Assembly (NCBI GenBank): GCA_033239525.1
Contig: BSYO01000008.1
Coordinates: forward strand, 17,096,830 to 17,160,829
Length of the DNA: 64,000 nt
Origin: Nepenthes gracilis
Lineage: Eukaryota; Streptophyta; Magnoliopsida; Caryophyllales; Nepenthaceae
Reading direction: 5' to 3'
The notes under the pieces were generated by a model. The model had not been told where the DNA came from and did not search any database. It saw only the letters and a program-made list of their open reading frames with translations. The stretch's first letter is position 1. The number at the start of each line of letters is the position of its first letter. The position numbers and the translations under genes were made by a program. Positions 1-13,710 of the stretch are shown piece by piece.

Positions 1-703
<703 letters not shown>

Positions 704-1162
704 TGAGATTTATACAGATTGCCTAATATTTCCTTTTCACTTCTGTTTATTAGCTAGATTCTAGTGTTCTTACTATCAAGAAACAACCATTTCTCTTTGA
801 AAAATTTAGTCTACGAGTTTCTTCATATTTTGGTGATGATAAGATATACACATTCTTATAATGAAAGGAGGTTTTTATTGTTTGAACCGGTCAATTCTGT
901 GTTACAGAGTAATATTAGCATTACAATACAACTCACCATTATTATTTCCGACCATTCATAAAATCGTGACTTAGTAGCTTCTTCTAAGGTCATTATAGAA
1001 CTCATTTTTGTGCTATGGATTTCTCATGAGATTTTTCATGCAACTTTCGCAGCAGCATCTACCATGTTTGATTTTTTTATGTATTTGGCTGATTTGTGCC
1101 CTCTTTGATGATTGCTTCAACACAAGGTTGATCTACTGATGACCAAGTTTGGGTTTGATGAC

Positions 1163-1834
1163 AAAATCTTGGTTTCACTCAATTCCTCCTCCCCCCCCCC
1201 AAAAAAAAAAGGAATTGTATTAAGAAAAGATGGATATTTCAGGTTTTATGTTTTAGTGTGCCAGTTTTTTTTCTTTTTTTTCCATTTTAAGTTCTGCCCC
1301 TCCTTTGCAGCCTCTAACGTAAGCTTTGCTCCATTTAGTTAGCATTCGCAGTGGACGTGCCACAGTAAACAGCCTTCTCTTTCATTATTCTTGTTGGCTT
1401 AAAGGAGGGGAGATCCAGCCAGCAATGCATATAGCAGTCATGCGTAAAGACGTATGTCAAATGAAATGCTTTGGACATCTTATACATTGGATAGATTATA
1501 TACCTGTGAAGTGTCATTTTGTAGAAAAAGGATTAAAATATGCTTCAACTTTTAAAGGATTTGCATACCAAGTGGAATAACAAAGAACTCATTTCTCACC
1601 AATGTAGTGGGATTTGAGGCTCGGTATCAATGATGGTCATTCCTCTGTATCACATCGCAAATGAAGATGTTTTCTATGCATGCATTCACATACATACACA
1701 CATAGGTATCTATGCATGTGTACATGCAAATATGCCAAATGTATTTATGGTATCATCACAAAATTAGTATCAAATCCCGTTTTAGCTGAACCTATCGACT
1801 GAATCCGTTGCCCATGGTTGCATGCTTTTGCTGG
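1163..1834 (+). other. Truncated exon 4 / intron 4 remnant of DBR pseudogene
   Basis: Non-coding. It opens with a C10-A10 run at about 1191-1210; the intact gene has a comparable C-run near 42711. From about 1400 to 1760 it resembles the last part of intron 4 of the intact gene (about 61810-62330), including a CAAAGAACTCAT stretch and CATACA/TGCATG-rich sequence. This suggests the ancestral intron 4 was short and that the 20 kb intron downstream arose later by insertion. Confidence 0.6.
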
Positions 1835-2661
<827 letters not shown>

Positions 2662-2694
2662 AACTTCCCCTCACGACCGAAAGTGGGAGTAAGG

Positions 2695-3147
2695 TTAGTT
2701 AGACCAAGCAATGTCACAACAAGCTTCCAGCCTTCCCTTTGGTAAAGTCTTGGTTAACATGTCCGAGCCATTGTCTTCCGATCGGACCTTTCCAATTGAT
2801 AGCTGCCCATCATCAAAAACATCTCTCACCCAATGATATCGCACGTCAATGTGTTTTGACCGAGAATGGAATGAGGAGTTTTTACATAAGTGAATGGCAC
2901 TCTGACTATCACAAAGGATCTCGAACGCCTTTTGCCTTAGACCCAATTCTTGGACGAACCTCTTCATCCACAGCATTTCCTTGCAGGCCTCGGTTACGGC
3001 AATGAACTCTGCTTCTGTGGTCGAGAGAGCGACGCACTTCTGTAACTTGGACTGCCAGGAGACCGCCCCTCCCGTAAATTTCACCAAGTATCCGGACGTT
3101 GATTTCCTAGAATCAACGCGTCCCGCCATATCTGCGTCCGTACGCAA
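2695..3147 (-). pseudogene. Copia RNase H domain
   Basis: 150-residue open stretch with the Copia RNase H signatures ADMAGRVDSRKSTSGY, STTEAEF, CDSQSAIHL and SKHIDVRYHWVRD, ending in a MLTKTLPK-like tail. It is the last domain of pol, 34 bp from the 3' LTR. The upstream reverse transcriptase is in other frames, so it is part of a broken polyprotein. Confidence 0.9.
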
Positions 3148-3399
3148 TCAATCGAGGCTTCTCTTCTCCAAACATCAAACCCACCTTGGAGGTTCCGCGC
3201 AAATATCTCAAGATCCACTTCACCGCAGACCAATGTTCCATCCTCGGGTTTGATAAAAATCTCGCTCACAAGGCCAACCGCATGTAATGTCCGGCCGCGT
3301 ATAAACGTCACAAGCGTGCATAAGATCGCTTAACGCCGAGGAGTAAGGAACCTTACTCATACGCGCCTTCTCAGGTCCGAGGACGGACACTGGCCGCTA

Positions 3400-4620
3400 C
3401 TCGACCTAAAATGGTTGGCTGGGTGGTCAGCCGACAGGCTTGGATCCTTCCATATGGAATCTTTGAAGCACCTTTTCAATATAACCCTCCCGGGACAGCC
3501 TAAAGCTTTCTACCCTCTCGGTCGCGAGAAATCCCGATTCCGAGAATTTGTTTCACGGTCCGAGGTCTTTCATGGCGAAAGACTGTCCCGATTGCTTCTT
3601 TAGCTCCATGATCCGAGTACTATTTTGTCCGACAACCAAAGATGTCGTCCACATAAAGGAGAAGGATGACGAAATCGTTGTCCGAGAACTTCGCACAAAG
3701 ACACGGTGGTCCGAGGATGTCTTATGGTAACCTTGCTTAACCATAACAGTTCAATTTCCGATACCACTGCCTCGAGAGCACATTTCACCCTCTACAAGCT
3801 CTTCTTCAAACGACAAACAAGTCCCTCCTTTCCTTTGACTTCAAAACCGTCTCTGGTTGCTCCATGTAGATCTCTTCCTCTAGGTCTCCATGGAGAAAAA
3901 TCGTCCAGGACATCTAGTTGCTCAACCTCTAGGTCCAACGCCGCTGCCAGTCCGAGGACTACACGGACCGAGGACATCTTCACAACGGGCGCAAAAATTT
4001 CATCAAAGTCAACACCCTTTCGTTGACCAAATCCCTTGACCACAAGTCTTGCCTTGTGTCTTGGGGCGCTCGGGTCCTCGGTCGCTTTCAAATTGAATAC
4101 CCATTTATTTTTCGAGCCTTCTTCCCTTAGGCAATTCCACACCTGAAACGTATGGTTCTCATGAAGGGAAGTCATTTCTTCCTCCATGGCTTCAAACCAT
4201 TTATCTTTCTCAGCGCTGCTTATGGCCTCTTCGAAGTCCTCTGGTTCTCCAGCATCAGTGAGGAGGACAAACTCACTGGCTGGAAGGCGGACGGACGGAC
4301 GTCTCACTCTGGACGACCGTCTCACTTGGGCTACCTCACCCTGCTGAGGTACCACATCTTCAACCTGATCCTGAGGCGCTGTACTCGCCTGATCCTGGTC
4401 GGCAGTTATTCTAGTTCCGAGGACATCGGACACGAGAGGTACAGGACGGACAGTTTCAATCTCAACTGTGTCCGTCCGGGAGGTACTGGAAAGAGACTTC
4501 AGATCTTTCTCAATGTCCTCTATGGTCTCGTCCTCAACGAAGACCACGTCGCGGGAACGAACCAACTTCTTTGCTTTTGGGTCATAAAACCTGTACCCAA
4601 ATTCTTCCTCACTATAGCCC
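3400..4620 (-). pseudogene. Copia reverse transcriptase domain (frameshifted)
   Basis: RVT_2-type sequence including NKWVFNLK, HKARLVVKGF, FDEIFAPVVKMSSVR and LEVEQLDV. The frame breaks just after LDV (about 3900) where family members continue into the next catalytic region, and again around the YVDD site near 3650. The fragments are collinear with Copia reverse transcriptase but no single frame is open, so this copy cannot produce active enzyme. Confidence 0.88.
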
Positions 4621-4659
4621 GTGAAAGACACATTGTAGCGTCTTTGGCTCCGATTTGGT

Positions 4660-5770
4660 CCTCTCATCTCTCGGAACATGGACGAAAGCCTTGCACCGAA
4701 AGTCCATGAGATATTTGACTGTTGGGTTCTTTCCCCGTCCAAAGCCGCTCAGGAACTTCCCCATGCAGAGGCTTACTGGGCGAGCGGTTAATAACATGGG
4801 CGGCCGTCTTCAAGGCCTCGGCCCAGAAAGATCCTCGCAGCCTTGCCTCAGACAGCATGCACCTTACTCTTTCTAAGAGAGTGCGATTCATCCTCTCGAG
4901 CCCACCCGTTCACTTGTGGCGTCTTTGGTGGAGTCTTCTGATGTTTGATGCCATGAGTTCTGCAGTAGGCATCAAACCGTCCAATGTACTCGCCACCGTT
5001 GTCGCTCCTTATTGCCTTTAGTCTCCTCCCGGTCTCCCGCTCAACAAGGACGTGGAACTGTTGAAAATTTCCGCGACTCCGGTCCTTGGTCTTTAGCGGG
5101 AAAACCCACAGCCTTCCTTCGAGCAATCGTCTATGAAGGTCACAAAGAACCGTGCACCTCCAAAAGACTTCTCCGGGAGAGGGCCACACGTCCGTGTGTA
5201 CAAGTTCCAAGATCTCGGACTTCTTGGAAGTTACGTCTCGAGAGAAGGAGACTCTTCTTTGTTTCCCCCGCCATGCGGTGAGGACACGTCCTGGGCATGT
5301 CTCCATCCATCTCAGGGATGAGACCCTTCCTGACCAAGTGACCCATGCCACGCTCACTCATGTGTCCGAGTCTCTTGTGCCAAAGATCCGAGGACTCCGC
5401 ACTTCTCGTGGCATTCACCTCAGCCACTTCACCGAGCTTTCAAAGCATAAAGCCCAGATGCCTTAGTTCCTCGGGCAATGACCATGGAGCCCTTGGTCAT
5501 TTTGATACCGCCGTCACAGAAGACGCTGCAGTAACCTTCATCATCCAGTCGCCCAACTGAGATGATGTTTAGCCTGATGTCGTGGACGTCTGGACGTCCT
5601 TTAGAGTCACTGCTCCATGACTCATCACCAACGTGATGTCTCCTCGTCCTATGAATCCCTGACGTCCGCTTATTGCCCATTCTCGCACTCACGGGGCACA
5701 AGGAGCATAAGTGGAGAACAGGTCTCTCCTGGAGGTAACGTGGACTGAAGCGCCAGAGTCCACTACCCAA
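4660..5770 (-). pseudogene. Copia protease / GAG-pre-integrase / integrase region
   Basis: On the minus strand: protease-end sequence around 5440-5560 (DEGYCSVFCDGGI), the pre-integrase motif LWHKRLGHMSERGM near 5350-5390, then the integrase core with LVHTDVWP, the RSDNGGEY block (about 4990) and NRTLLERVRCML. The pieces lie in at least three frames. Integrase upstream of reverse transcriptase is diagnostic of Copia. Confidence 0.9.
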
Positions 5771-5837
5771 TCCGAGGACTGTTCTGCCACAGCCATCAAG
5801 TCCTCAGACTCACAAGTTAAGAGGAGATCAGCTCCTG

Positions 5838-6649
5838 TCACAACAGAGACCGAGGACTCTTCCTCGCCTCGTCTCTTTCACCCTTCGCTTCCCGGCCGTT
5901 CTCACGCTTCCATTTGTAGCAGAACTTTTTGATGTGGCCCTTCTTGCCACAATGATGGCACTCCATGTCTTGATACCGAGAACGTGACTTACTCCGCCCT
6001 TTGTCTTCAGACTTTGGGCCACGTCCTCGGCTTCTTCCCCTCGATTCCGTGACAAGGACCTCGGGGGCCGAGAGGTAGACGTTCCCCGAGAAAGTCGTCG
6101 TACTTCCTCGTTCAAAGACACGGCTCCCTTTACCATCTCCGGCGTCACCACACTGTTCGGAGTCAGTGTTGGCGATCGTGACCTCATGGTTTCCCATGAG
6201 TCCGGAGGGTTGCTAGGAGCCGAGTCCTAGCACTTCGTCCTCGAACTTAATGCCCATTTTGTTGAGCCGGTCCACGCATCCCTCAAACTCGTTTTAAGTG
6301 GTCGGCAATGTAAGATCCGTCCTTGTACTCGGATATGGACCAACCGCATCAAATGGTAAATTTTATTGTTACGATTTGGAGGCAAAGAGCTTCTCCGACT
6401 TCTCCCAAAGGGCTTTGGCATTTGTCTCTCTACGAACATGGTTATACACGTTCTCGTCCACTGTTGCCCGATGAACCCGCACACCTGTTTGTGCTCCAAC
6501 GCCCAGGCCTCGTCCGTTTTCGTCGATGGTTTTTCGGAGGAGAAGACCGGATCATGCATAGACTTGACGAAAAGCAAGTCAGACATTTTGCTCTGCCAGA
6601 TGTCAAAGTTTGAACCATTCAAACAAACCATCTTACTGCCAAACTCCAT
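5838..6649 (-). pseudogene. Copia gag with CCHC zinc knuckle
   Basis: Begins with an ATG at 6647-6649 (MEFGSKMVCLNGSNFDIWQ), typical of Copia gag, and ends with the CCHC knuckle CHHCGKKGHIKKFC near 5930. Gag packages element RNA into cytoplasmic particles. The N- and C-terminal halves are in different frames, so a frameshift lies between about 6200 and 6400. Confidence 0.88.
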
Positions 6650-6701
6650 TTCTGATAACAAGCAAAAATCACCGCGCAAACAACTGTCTCCTGATACCAC
6701 T

Positions 6702-7384
6702 TGTTGGAGCAAAATGCACGGAAGACCGAGCGGACACAACGCTCGGACAGGAAACGGAGGGCAAAGCTCTCGGACGGTCAGGAGAGGTAGATAGAAATGT
6801 GAGAGAGAACACACGAATTTTAACGTGGAAAATCCTTCTTTAAACAAGGGAAAAACCACGAAAGAATACACTATAAAGGATTGCTTACAAGTGTTAGCTA
6901 CACAAGCTCAAACTAAAGAAAAACAATCTCAAGTGTACAACTTTCTCTCTCTAAAGTGTTTCTCTCACAAGTCTCACAAAGTGGTTGCTCACAAAGGCAC
7001 ACACCACAACTCACCAACCTCTCACTCTCTACCATAAATGATCTCAGCACACCTATATATATACATGTAAATAAAAATATATATATTCTCTATCCTAGGA
7101 GGCTACCCACCACCCTAGCGCCAGGGTGGCGGGGGCATGCCCAGCCCAGGCTATCGCACGGCGCCACGCACGCCCGGACCCGCAACGTCTTAAAGTTGTG
7201 GCTGTCACCAACTTCCAATGCCCGCATTTATTGTTGCCGCAGATCATTAATGAGAGAATAAGTCAACGCACGCGTGGATGGAGTCCTCGTCCAAGTCCTC
7301 TCGGACATGACGCACCAAGCAAAATCCTCGTCCATTATTCCAATGGAGTCCGCGGACAAAGGCCACTCGGGAGTGACCCCAACA
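6702..7384 (-). repeat. Right LTR of Copia (5' LTR in element orientation)
   Basis: 683 bp, TGTTGGAGC to CCCCAACA. The tRNA-Met-type primer-binding site lies immediately to its left on the minus strand, which makes this the promoter LTR. Confidence 0.95.
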
Positions 7385-7389
7385 TTCAC

Positions 7390-7620
<231 letters not shown>

Positions 7621-8112
7621 ACTTGCTTTAGCATGTATGTACCTTCGTCACAAGACGAAACTCCCAGCTGTTTGTGAAGAAAGTTTGATCATTGACGGTG
7701 TTAAAAATCAATGATCAATATGTATTTTAATTTATATGATCCGTAGTATTATTTTAAAAAAGTATAGTAAAATAAATAATAATACTAATATATGATAATC
7801 ATTATGAAAAGAAAGAAAGAAAGAAAGAAAACTATATGCCCGAATCAAGAGGTGAGTCTCCCATATTCTTCTTATATATATTTTTTTCAAAGATCAATGG
7901 ATATATTTTTCTAATATAAAAAAATATTTTTTCATAAAGAGTTTTGCACATTTATAGATATATTCTTTCAAAAGCAGTTATAATTTTATTTTCTCCTATT
8001 GAAATAATAAATTAAATACTTTTTAGATTATAAATAATTAATATAAATCTAAATTTTAAATATTATTATCAATATGGTTTATATATAGGGATTAAATAAA
8101 AATTATTCTAAT
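7621..8112. other. 3' flank of pseudogene with GAAA microsatellite and LTR-like remnant
   Basis: AT-rich. A (GAAA)n microsatellite lies at about 7807-7831. The right part is probably the 3' LTR of the old minus-strand Copia remnant: at about 8108-8125 the minus strand reads AAGTGGAAGAATATTAG, resembling the Copia polypurine tract followed by a decayed TGTTGG LTR start. The outer LTR end was not located. Confidence 0.45.
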
Positions 8113-8129
8113 ATTCTTCCACTTAAATT

Positions 8130-9980
8130 ATATTAACAAAGAAAACTTCATACTTATAATAACGTTAGTAAATATATAATATTTAAAATTTTAATAATTA
8201 TGTGCCATTGATTTATCAAGATATGCTTTTGTATAATTTAATGGTAAATTCAACTATTTAAGAATGATAATATGAGTTATGGTGAAAATATTGCCTAAAT
8301 TTGTTAGAAAACCTTTCATAATTACAATATCATTACTTTTTCATAATTAAATTAAATTTTATGAATGTATTTCCCATTAAATTCATTTATTAGCAAAAAT
8401 GTTACCGTATCTAAAATCTTAAAAATACAATTAATAAGTAAATATGATACGATAACTATTTAAAAATGTTTGTAAAATATGCACATCATTAATTAAACTT
8501 TAACAAATCATATGATCTCTTTATAATTTTGAAAACAAAATTTTACTTAAATTTTCTACAATTATGGGCACAATATTCCTATATTCAAACAATGTCTTAT
8601 GTTTATTACATTTTTCTTACATGACAAGGTACTTTACTTTTATTTGCTTATTTTTATTAAATATCTTATTATTATTTATTAAAATAGTTGCTATAAGTCA
8701 AGAAATTAAGTCAACAACCTTCAATACTATAATAAAATATCCAAACCAAATTGCATATTTGGTAGCCTTATAGCATGCAATCAACTAGGTCTCTATAATG
8801 AAAACTACAGTTAAGTTCTATTTTATACTCTTCTAAGAGATTATACCTCTACCAAATAGAAATGTATATTATGACGTTAAATTTTTATTATCTAAACATC
8901 CAACAATATTAAAATTTATATATCTAACTATTTTTAATGAATAAAATATATTGTATGTAAGTATATAATCTTGCATTTCTTATAAATAATGAAATATCTT
9001 TTTTGTGGCTCTCCAATTATTTAAATAAAATTACTCTAAAATTTTCATAAGACATATGCTATATTTCGTCTAGTGCATATTTGAGTATACATTAGTATCC
9101 TAATAAGAGAAATATGAGGATATGATTTCATTTCTTCCCTTACAAGCCTTGTTTTTGGGTATCGAGACCTACTTATCCTGTCACCCTTAAGCATAAGCGC
9201 GATGCTAGTTTTTTAATTCTTTGTACCAGCCATATCTCTCTAACATTTTCTTAATTTAGGCTTTTAAAGACAAACTTTTTTTTCTTGAAATCTTTTTCTA
9301 CAAACCTCTATACCAATAACATACGAGGTTTTTCATATCTTTTATATCAAAAAGATTCAAAAGAAAATGCTTAATTTTGTTAAACAATTTAAAATTACTA
9401 CTACTTATTAAAATGTCATCAATACGGAAGACAAATAAAATAAACCAACTCCAACTTACTTTAAAATATATACAATGACTAAAAATATTTTCTACAAAAT
9501 AATATATAAAAATTCAATTATTGAATTTAAGAAACTACTAACTAGAAAATTGATTAATTTCTTATATAGATATATTTAGCTTGAAAACTAAATAATTCTT
9601 TTCATTTGAAATGAAACCTTCTGATTATTTCATATACACCTTATCAACCAAATCATCATTAAAAAAAAACAGTTCTAATATTTATTTAATAAAGCTCTAA
9701 ATCAAAATTAGTCACAATATTATTATTCAAAAATCATTCTCTAATATAGGAGATAATATCTCTTGGTAACTAATGCCTACTTTTTTAGTAAATTTTTAAA
9801 TAATAAGTCAATCATTATATCATTCTATATTATTTTTAGAATCTCTTTTGATTTTATTAACACATTTATAGCTAATGGCTGTAACCTATGAGATAATTCA
9901 ACTAAATCACATATATTATCTTTCTCCATTGAGTTAATATAATCCTTCATAGTATGATACTATTTGAAAAAAATTCAATT
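8130..9980 (-). pseudogene. Decayed Copia reverse transcriptase and RNase H
   Basis: Minus-strand fragments recognisable as Copia pol: MEKDNICDLVELSHRLQPLA near 9870-9960 (start of the RT domain), a decayed YVDD box FRIDDILISS near 9420, MLERYGWYKELK near 9230, and SYPYFSY followed by RNase H-like NFNIVGCLDN near 8890. There are stops every few dozen codons. Confidence 0.75.
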
Positions 9981-10823
9981 TCTTTATTTGTAAGAAAATG
10001 ATCAGATTATTACTTTATCCAATATCAAAATTTGATTCTTTACGACACACATAATAATCAAAAGTAATAAATAATATCCTATTTCTTATTGATCTTCTTA
10101 AAAGTACTTGTTGATATAATATTGACATGTGATCAATAATATTTACCGTAACAACTACCTTAATGACTAGTAACTCAATCATAATTGGTTTATAATGAAC
10201 TCATAATCCATATTAAAATTATTAATACTGATTGATAGAATCATCATCCATTTAACTGAATCATACAAAATTTTAGGAGCTTGATTTTCCTCCAAAATAA
10301 TTTTTAAAGTTTTATACTCTAACTAATTTGATCATATTTAAGAATCTTGGTATTCCTTGTTTAAACGATTTTTAAAGAATAATTAAAACAATAAAACTTA
10401 TATTCCTTAAATATTTTCTAAATAACCTACAAAATAAACGGTTATGATTCTTGGATTCAACTTTTCTCTTATATGTTGAACACCCTAGCTTCAACCTTAT
10501 GACCCTAAATATGTAGATATCTTAAACTAAAATTTTTATTTATACATATCTCAAAAAGTATTTTAGGAATAGTAAGATTCTAATTTAAGATATATATTAT
10601 TGTCCTTAAAACATTGCTCCACATAATGTTGGGAAGAGTGCAGACCTCATCTTAATCGTAACCATATCCATCAATATTCGATTTTATCTTTCGATAACTC
10701 CATGTTGATCAACAGTGCCTAGCATAACATATTGCGCCATAATACCATGTACTTAAAGAAATTGAGTAAATTACCAGATTTCTTATCCTAATTCAACGTA
10801 TCTACCACAATACTCATCACCAC

Positions 10824-12746
10824 TATAATACTTCATATTTTATCTATAAACTATGACATTATTAAAATAATATTTAGATTAATTTAAAAAATAATTATAA
10901 CAAAAATTAAAAAAAATAAATTTTAAAAATTCAAATTTAACATCTAAATGACACTTAACCTATGCATAAATGCATTTTAGATAGAATAGTCATAGCCAAT
11001 GTGTACTTAAAGGGCATATGTGTGTGTTGGAGGTAGAATATCTTTATCTTAGATACACTCAAGCAACGTTTGTACATAATTGAAACAAAATATTAGAGTC
11101 TAATGCACACTTGATAAATGCATGTGCACTATAGGAATTTTACCTAAGCATATGATTTACGTATGACCTATGCATGACACACTAGATTATAATATATAGG
11201 TTTTTTCAGCCGATATACTCTCATTCCTGTATGTATATCATAATTTCGTATTTAAAAATTTATACCTCATGTGTATATATTCTCATTCCCATTCCATACA
11301 ATATTTATGAAATACATACTCTAATTTTATGTACATTGTATTTAAATATTAATTTTTTTTGTAATAATGTTATTATATGTTATCAAATACTGTTTGTCAC
11401 TCTTATATGTCTTTAATTTCCAATTATATATTTTTGTATGCCCTTGGTCTTCAAATATAAGTTATTGCATGCTTTATAATTGAAATAAAATGATAAAAAT
11501 TATACTAATTACACTAATTTTCTTATAATTTATAAAATGAAAAAAAAAAACAGCATGTTTGCATATTTAATAATATAAACTTTGCATGTTTTAAGATGAC
11601 ATGTTCAGACTTATGATGTGCAACATACTATGATTTGAAGAAAACTTTATATAAATTGAAAGATAATTATATTTTTTCTGGTAGGAAAAAAACATAAATG
11701 TTGTATTCTAATTTGAATAGAAATTTTATTTCAATTATATATTAATCATTGTAAAAAAATTAATGGTGATATGTCATAATATATCTTAATATATGTAGTG
11801 GATAATTAAGGTTTGAACCTATTATCTGCGAGATTAAAAGTGATATTTGATTTTATCTATAAGATTATATATATGACGGTCCACTTATAAATTTTAAATA
11901 GTAGTATATGACCTTTAATTGTATAAAAATATATAAAACTTAAGTTTGGATTAGTCCTTTTTTGGTCCAAGAGATCACCACTAATTTTTAGTCCACAAAT
12001 TTTTGTATAGATTGAGTATATTCAGATATTACATGTGTCATGATTAAATCAGCAGTTTAGATTATACATGATAAGCCATGAATTATTCTCATTATTATTT
12101 TTAATTATTTTGTCATGACATATTTCAACATATTTTTAATATATATATTTTATTTATTTATTTATTTACTTATAAAAATTTTATAAATTAATGAGAAATT
12201 AGCTCATATATACTTCTATTTTGCTAACCCTTTCAAATTAGTATGTTTAGATTATTTGTAAGAGTTTGGATCAAAAGTTTTACTATTTTGTAGGGCTAAA
12301 TTAAAAATTTTAATTTAATTTATATATTATTATTCGGTAAAAATAATGATTTATATTGTCAGTCTGGTTATTCAAATTTTTATTATAATTTAGGTATTGA
12401 TGATATATTATATTAGTATCCAACTTAATTTTAGTTTTTTCAATAATTTAGTTGAATTATAATTTTTGAATTCTTTGATTTTGTATGATACTCTTCTTTA
12501 CAAATTGTTCGAGGTCTTATATTGTTAGATTTAAAACCAATTATAGGTGTAATATCTCAAATTTTGTGATTATATTAACATTTTAGTTCAAAGTAGGTGT
12601 TAATATTCGATTTATAGGTTCACGTTTAATATTTATTTGGTATTTTATTTTATCGGTAAATTTTTATGCATATAGATTTAAACTAATTTAAATAAATAAT
12701 TGGATTTATATAAAATAAATTTAGTTTTAGGATCTAAGATGTGACA
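10824..12746 (+). repeat. Left LTR of gag-only gypsy element
   Basis: 1923 bp, aligned with 13711-15659 along its length. For example, the TATGACATTATTAAAATAAT block follows the start in both, and GATGTGACA ends both. Many substitutions indicate an old insertion. Confidence 0.82.
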
Positions 12747-12849
12747 AAAATGATATTAAAGAGATCACAAGGAGAGTATATTATTGAATTAGTGTAATTA
12801 AATTGATTAATTATCCCATGATAGATCTAAAAATGTCAGATGAACAAGG

Positions 12850-13430
12850 AGGATCAACTTCATGCCCTATGCAAAGAGGATTTTTTTACATTTATGACTA
12901 GAATGGTAGATGAGATGGAAAGGTTGGCCCAAAGACCACCGAATCTAGAATTAGTGGTAGTAAATCAAGGGGTTCCAAGGACAACATATGATTGATTTAC
13001 TAATGAATAAGTGCCGAAAGTTTTTGGAAACCTTGATGTGGTGAAAGTGGAGAGTTGGATTCAAAGAATTGAAAAAGTTCTTCATCTAATTTGCTACCTA
13101 GAGGAAGAAAAAGTGGTGTTCACCTCCTATAAATTGGAAAGAAAGGTATACCATTGGTAGATTATGAAAAAGAAAATTTTCAATTAAGAGAATGAATAAA
13201 TACCTTAGAATGTTTTTGTGGATGCATTTATAAAAAATATTTCTCAACGAATTTCCGTGAGCAGAGAGAATATAAATTTACCTAATTAAGGCAAAGAAAT
13301 AGAATGATGATAAAATATGATATTAAATTTATAAAATTGTTGCATTTTGCCCTACATATCATGGTAGATGAAGTTTGGAGGACAAAAAAATTTTCACAAA
13401 TGTTTAGTGACACCATCTGGGAAAATTAGT
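12850..13430 (+). pseudogene. gypsy gag remnant
   Basis: A plus-strand stretch at 13014-13160 translates as PKVFGNLDVVKVESWIQRIE, then KVLHLICYLEEEKVVFTSYK and a YHW motif before a stop. This is the retrotransposon gag signature (hydrophobic-W pair, EEEKV, Y-L-x-x-x-A-x-x-W). Flanking sequence is collinear but in broken frames. No protease or pol follows. Confidence 0.75.
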
Positions 13431-13710
13431 GACTTTGAGTTTGAAAATTTAAAGTGAAGTGCTTGATCGAATGTTGCTACTTAAACAAAAACAATCAAAG
13501 AGCTAAGATTGGCAAGTCAGAAGTCATTAAAGATGATGACCCATTTAATGATGATAATCAAGAGATAAAAGATAACTGAGGTTGTTTTGATAGTGAAGAG
13601 AAATATTAAAGTTGTGCAATGCAATGTGGTGGACCCTGCAAAGATCAAATCTTTTAATTATTAAGATATTTAAAATTTTGAACAGAAAAATTTTTTAAAT
13701 AAGGGGAGAT

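Noticed and set aside
6692..6699. tRNA gene
   Set aside because: The TGGTATCA word is only the primer-binding site of the Copia element, with no tRNA fold around it.
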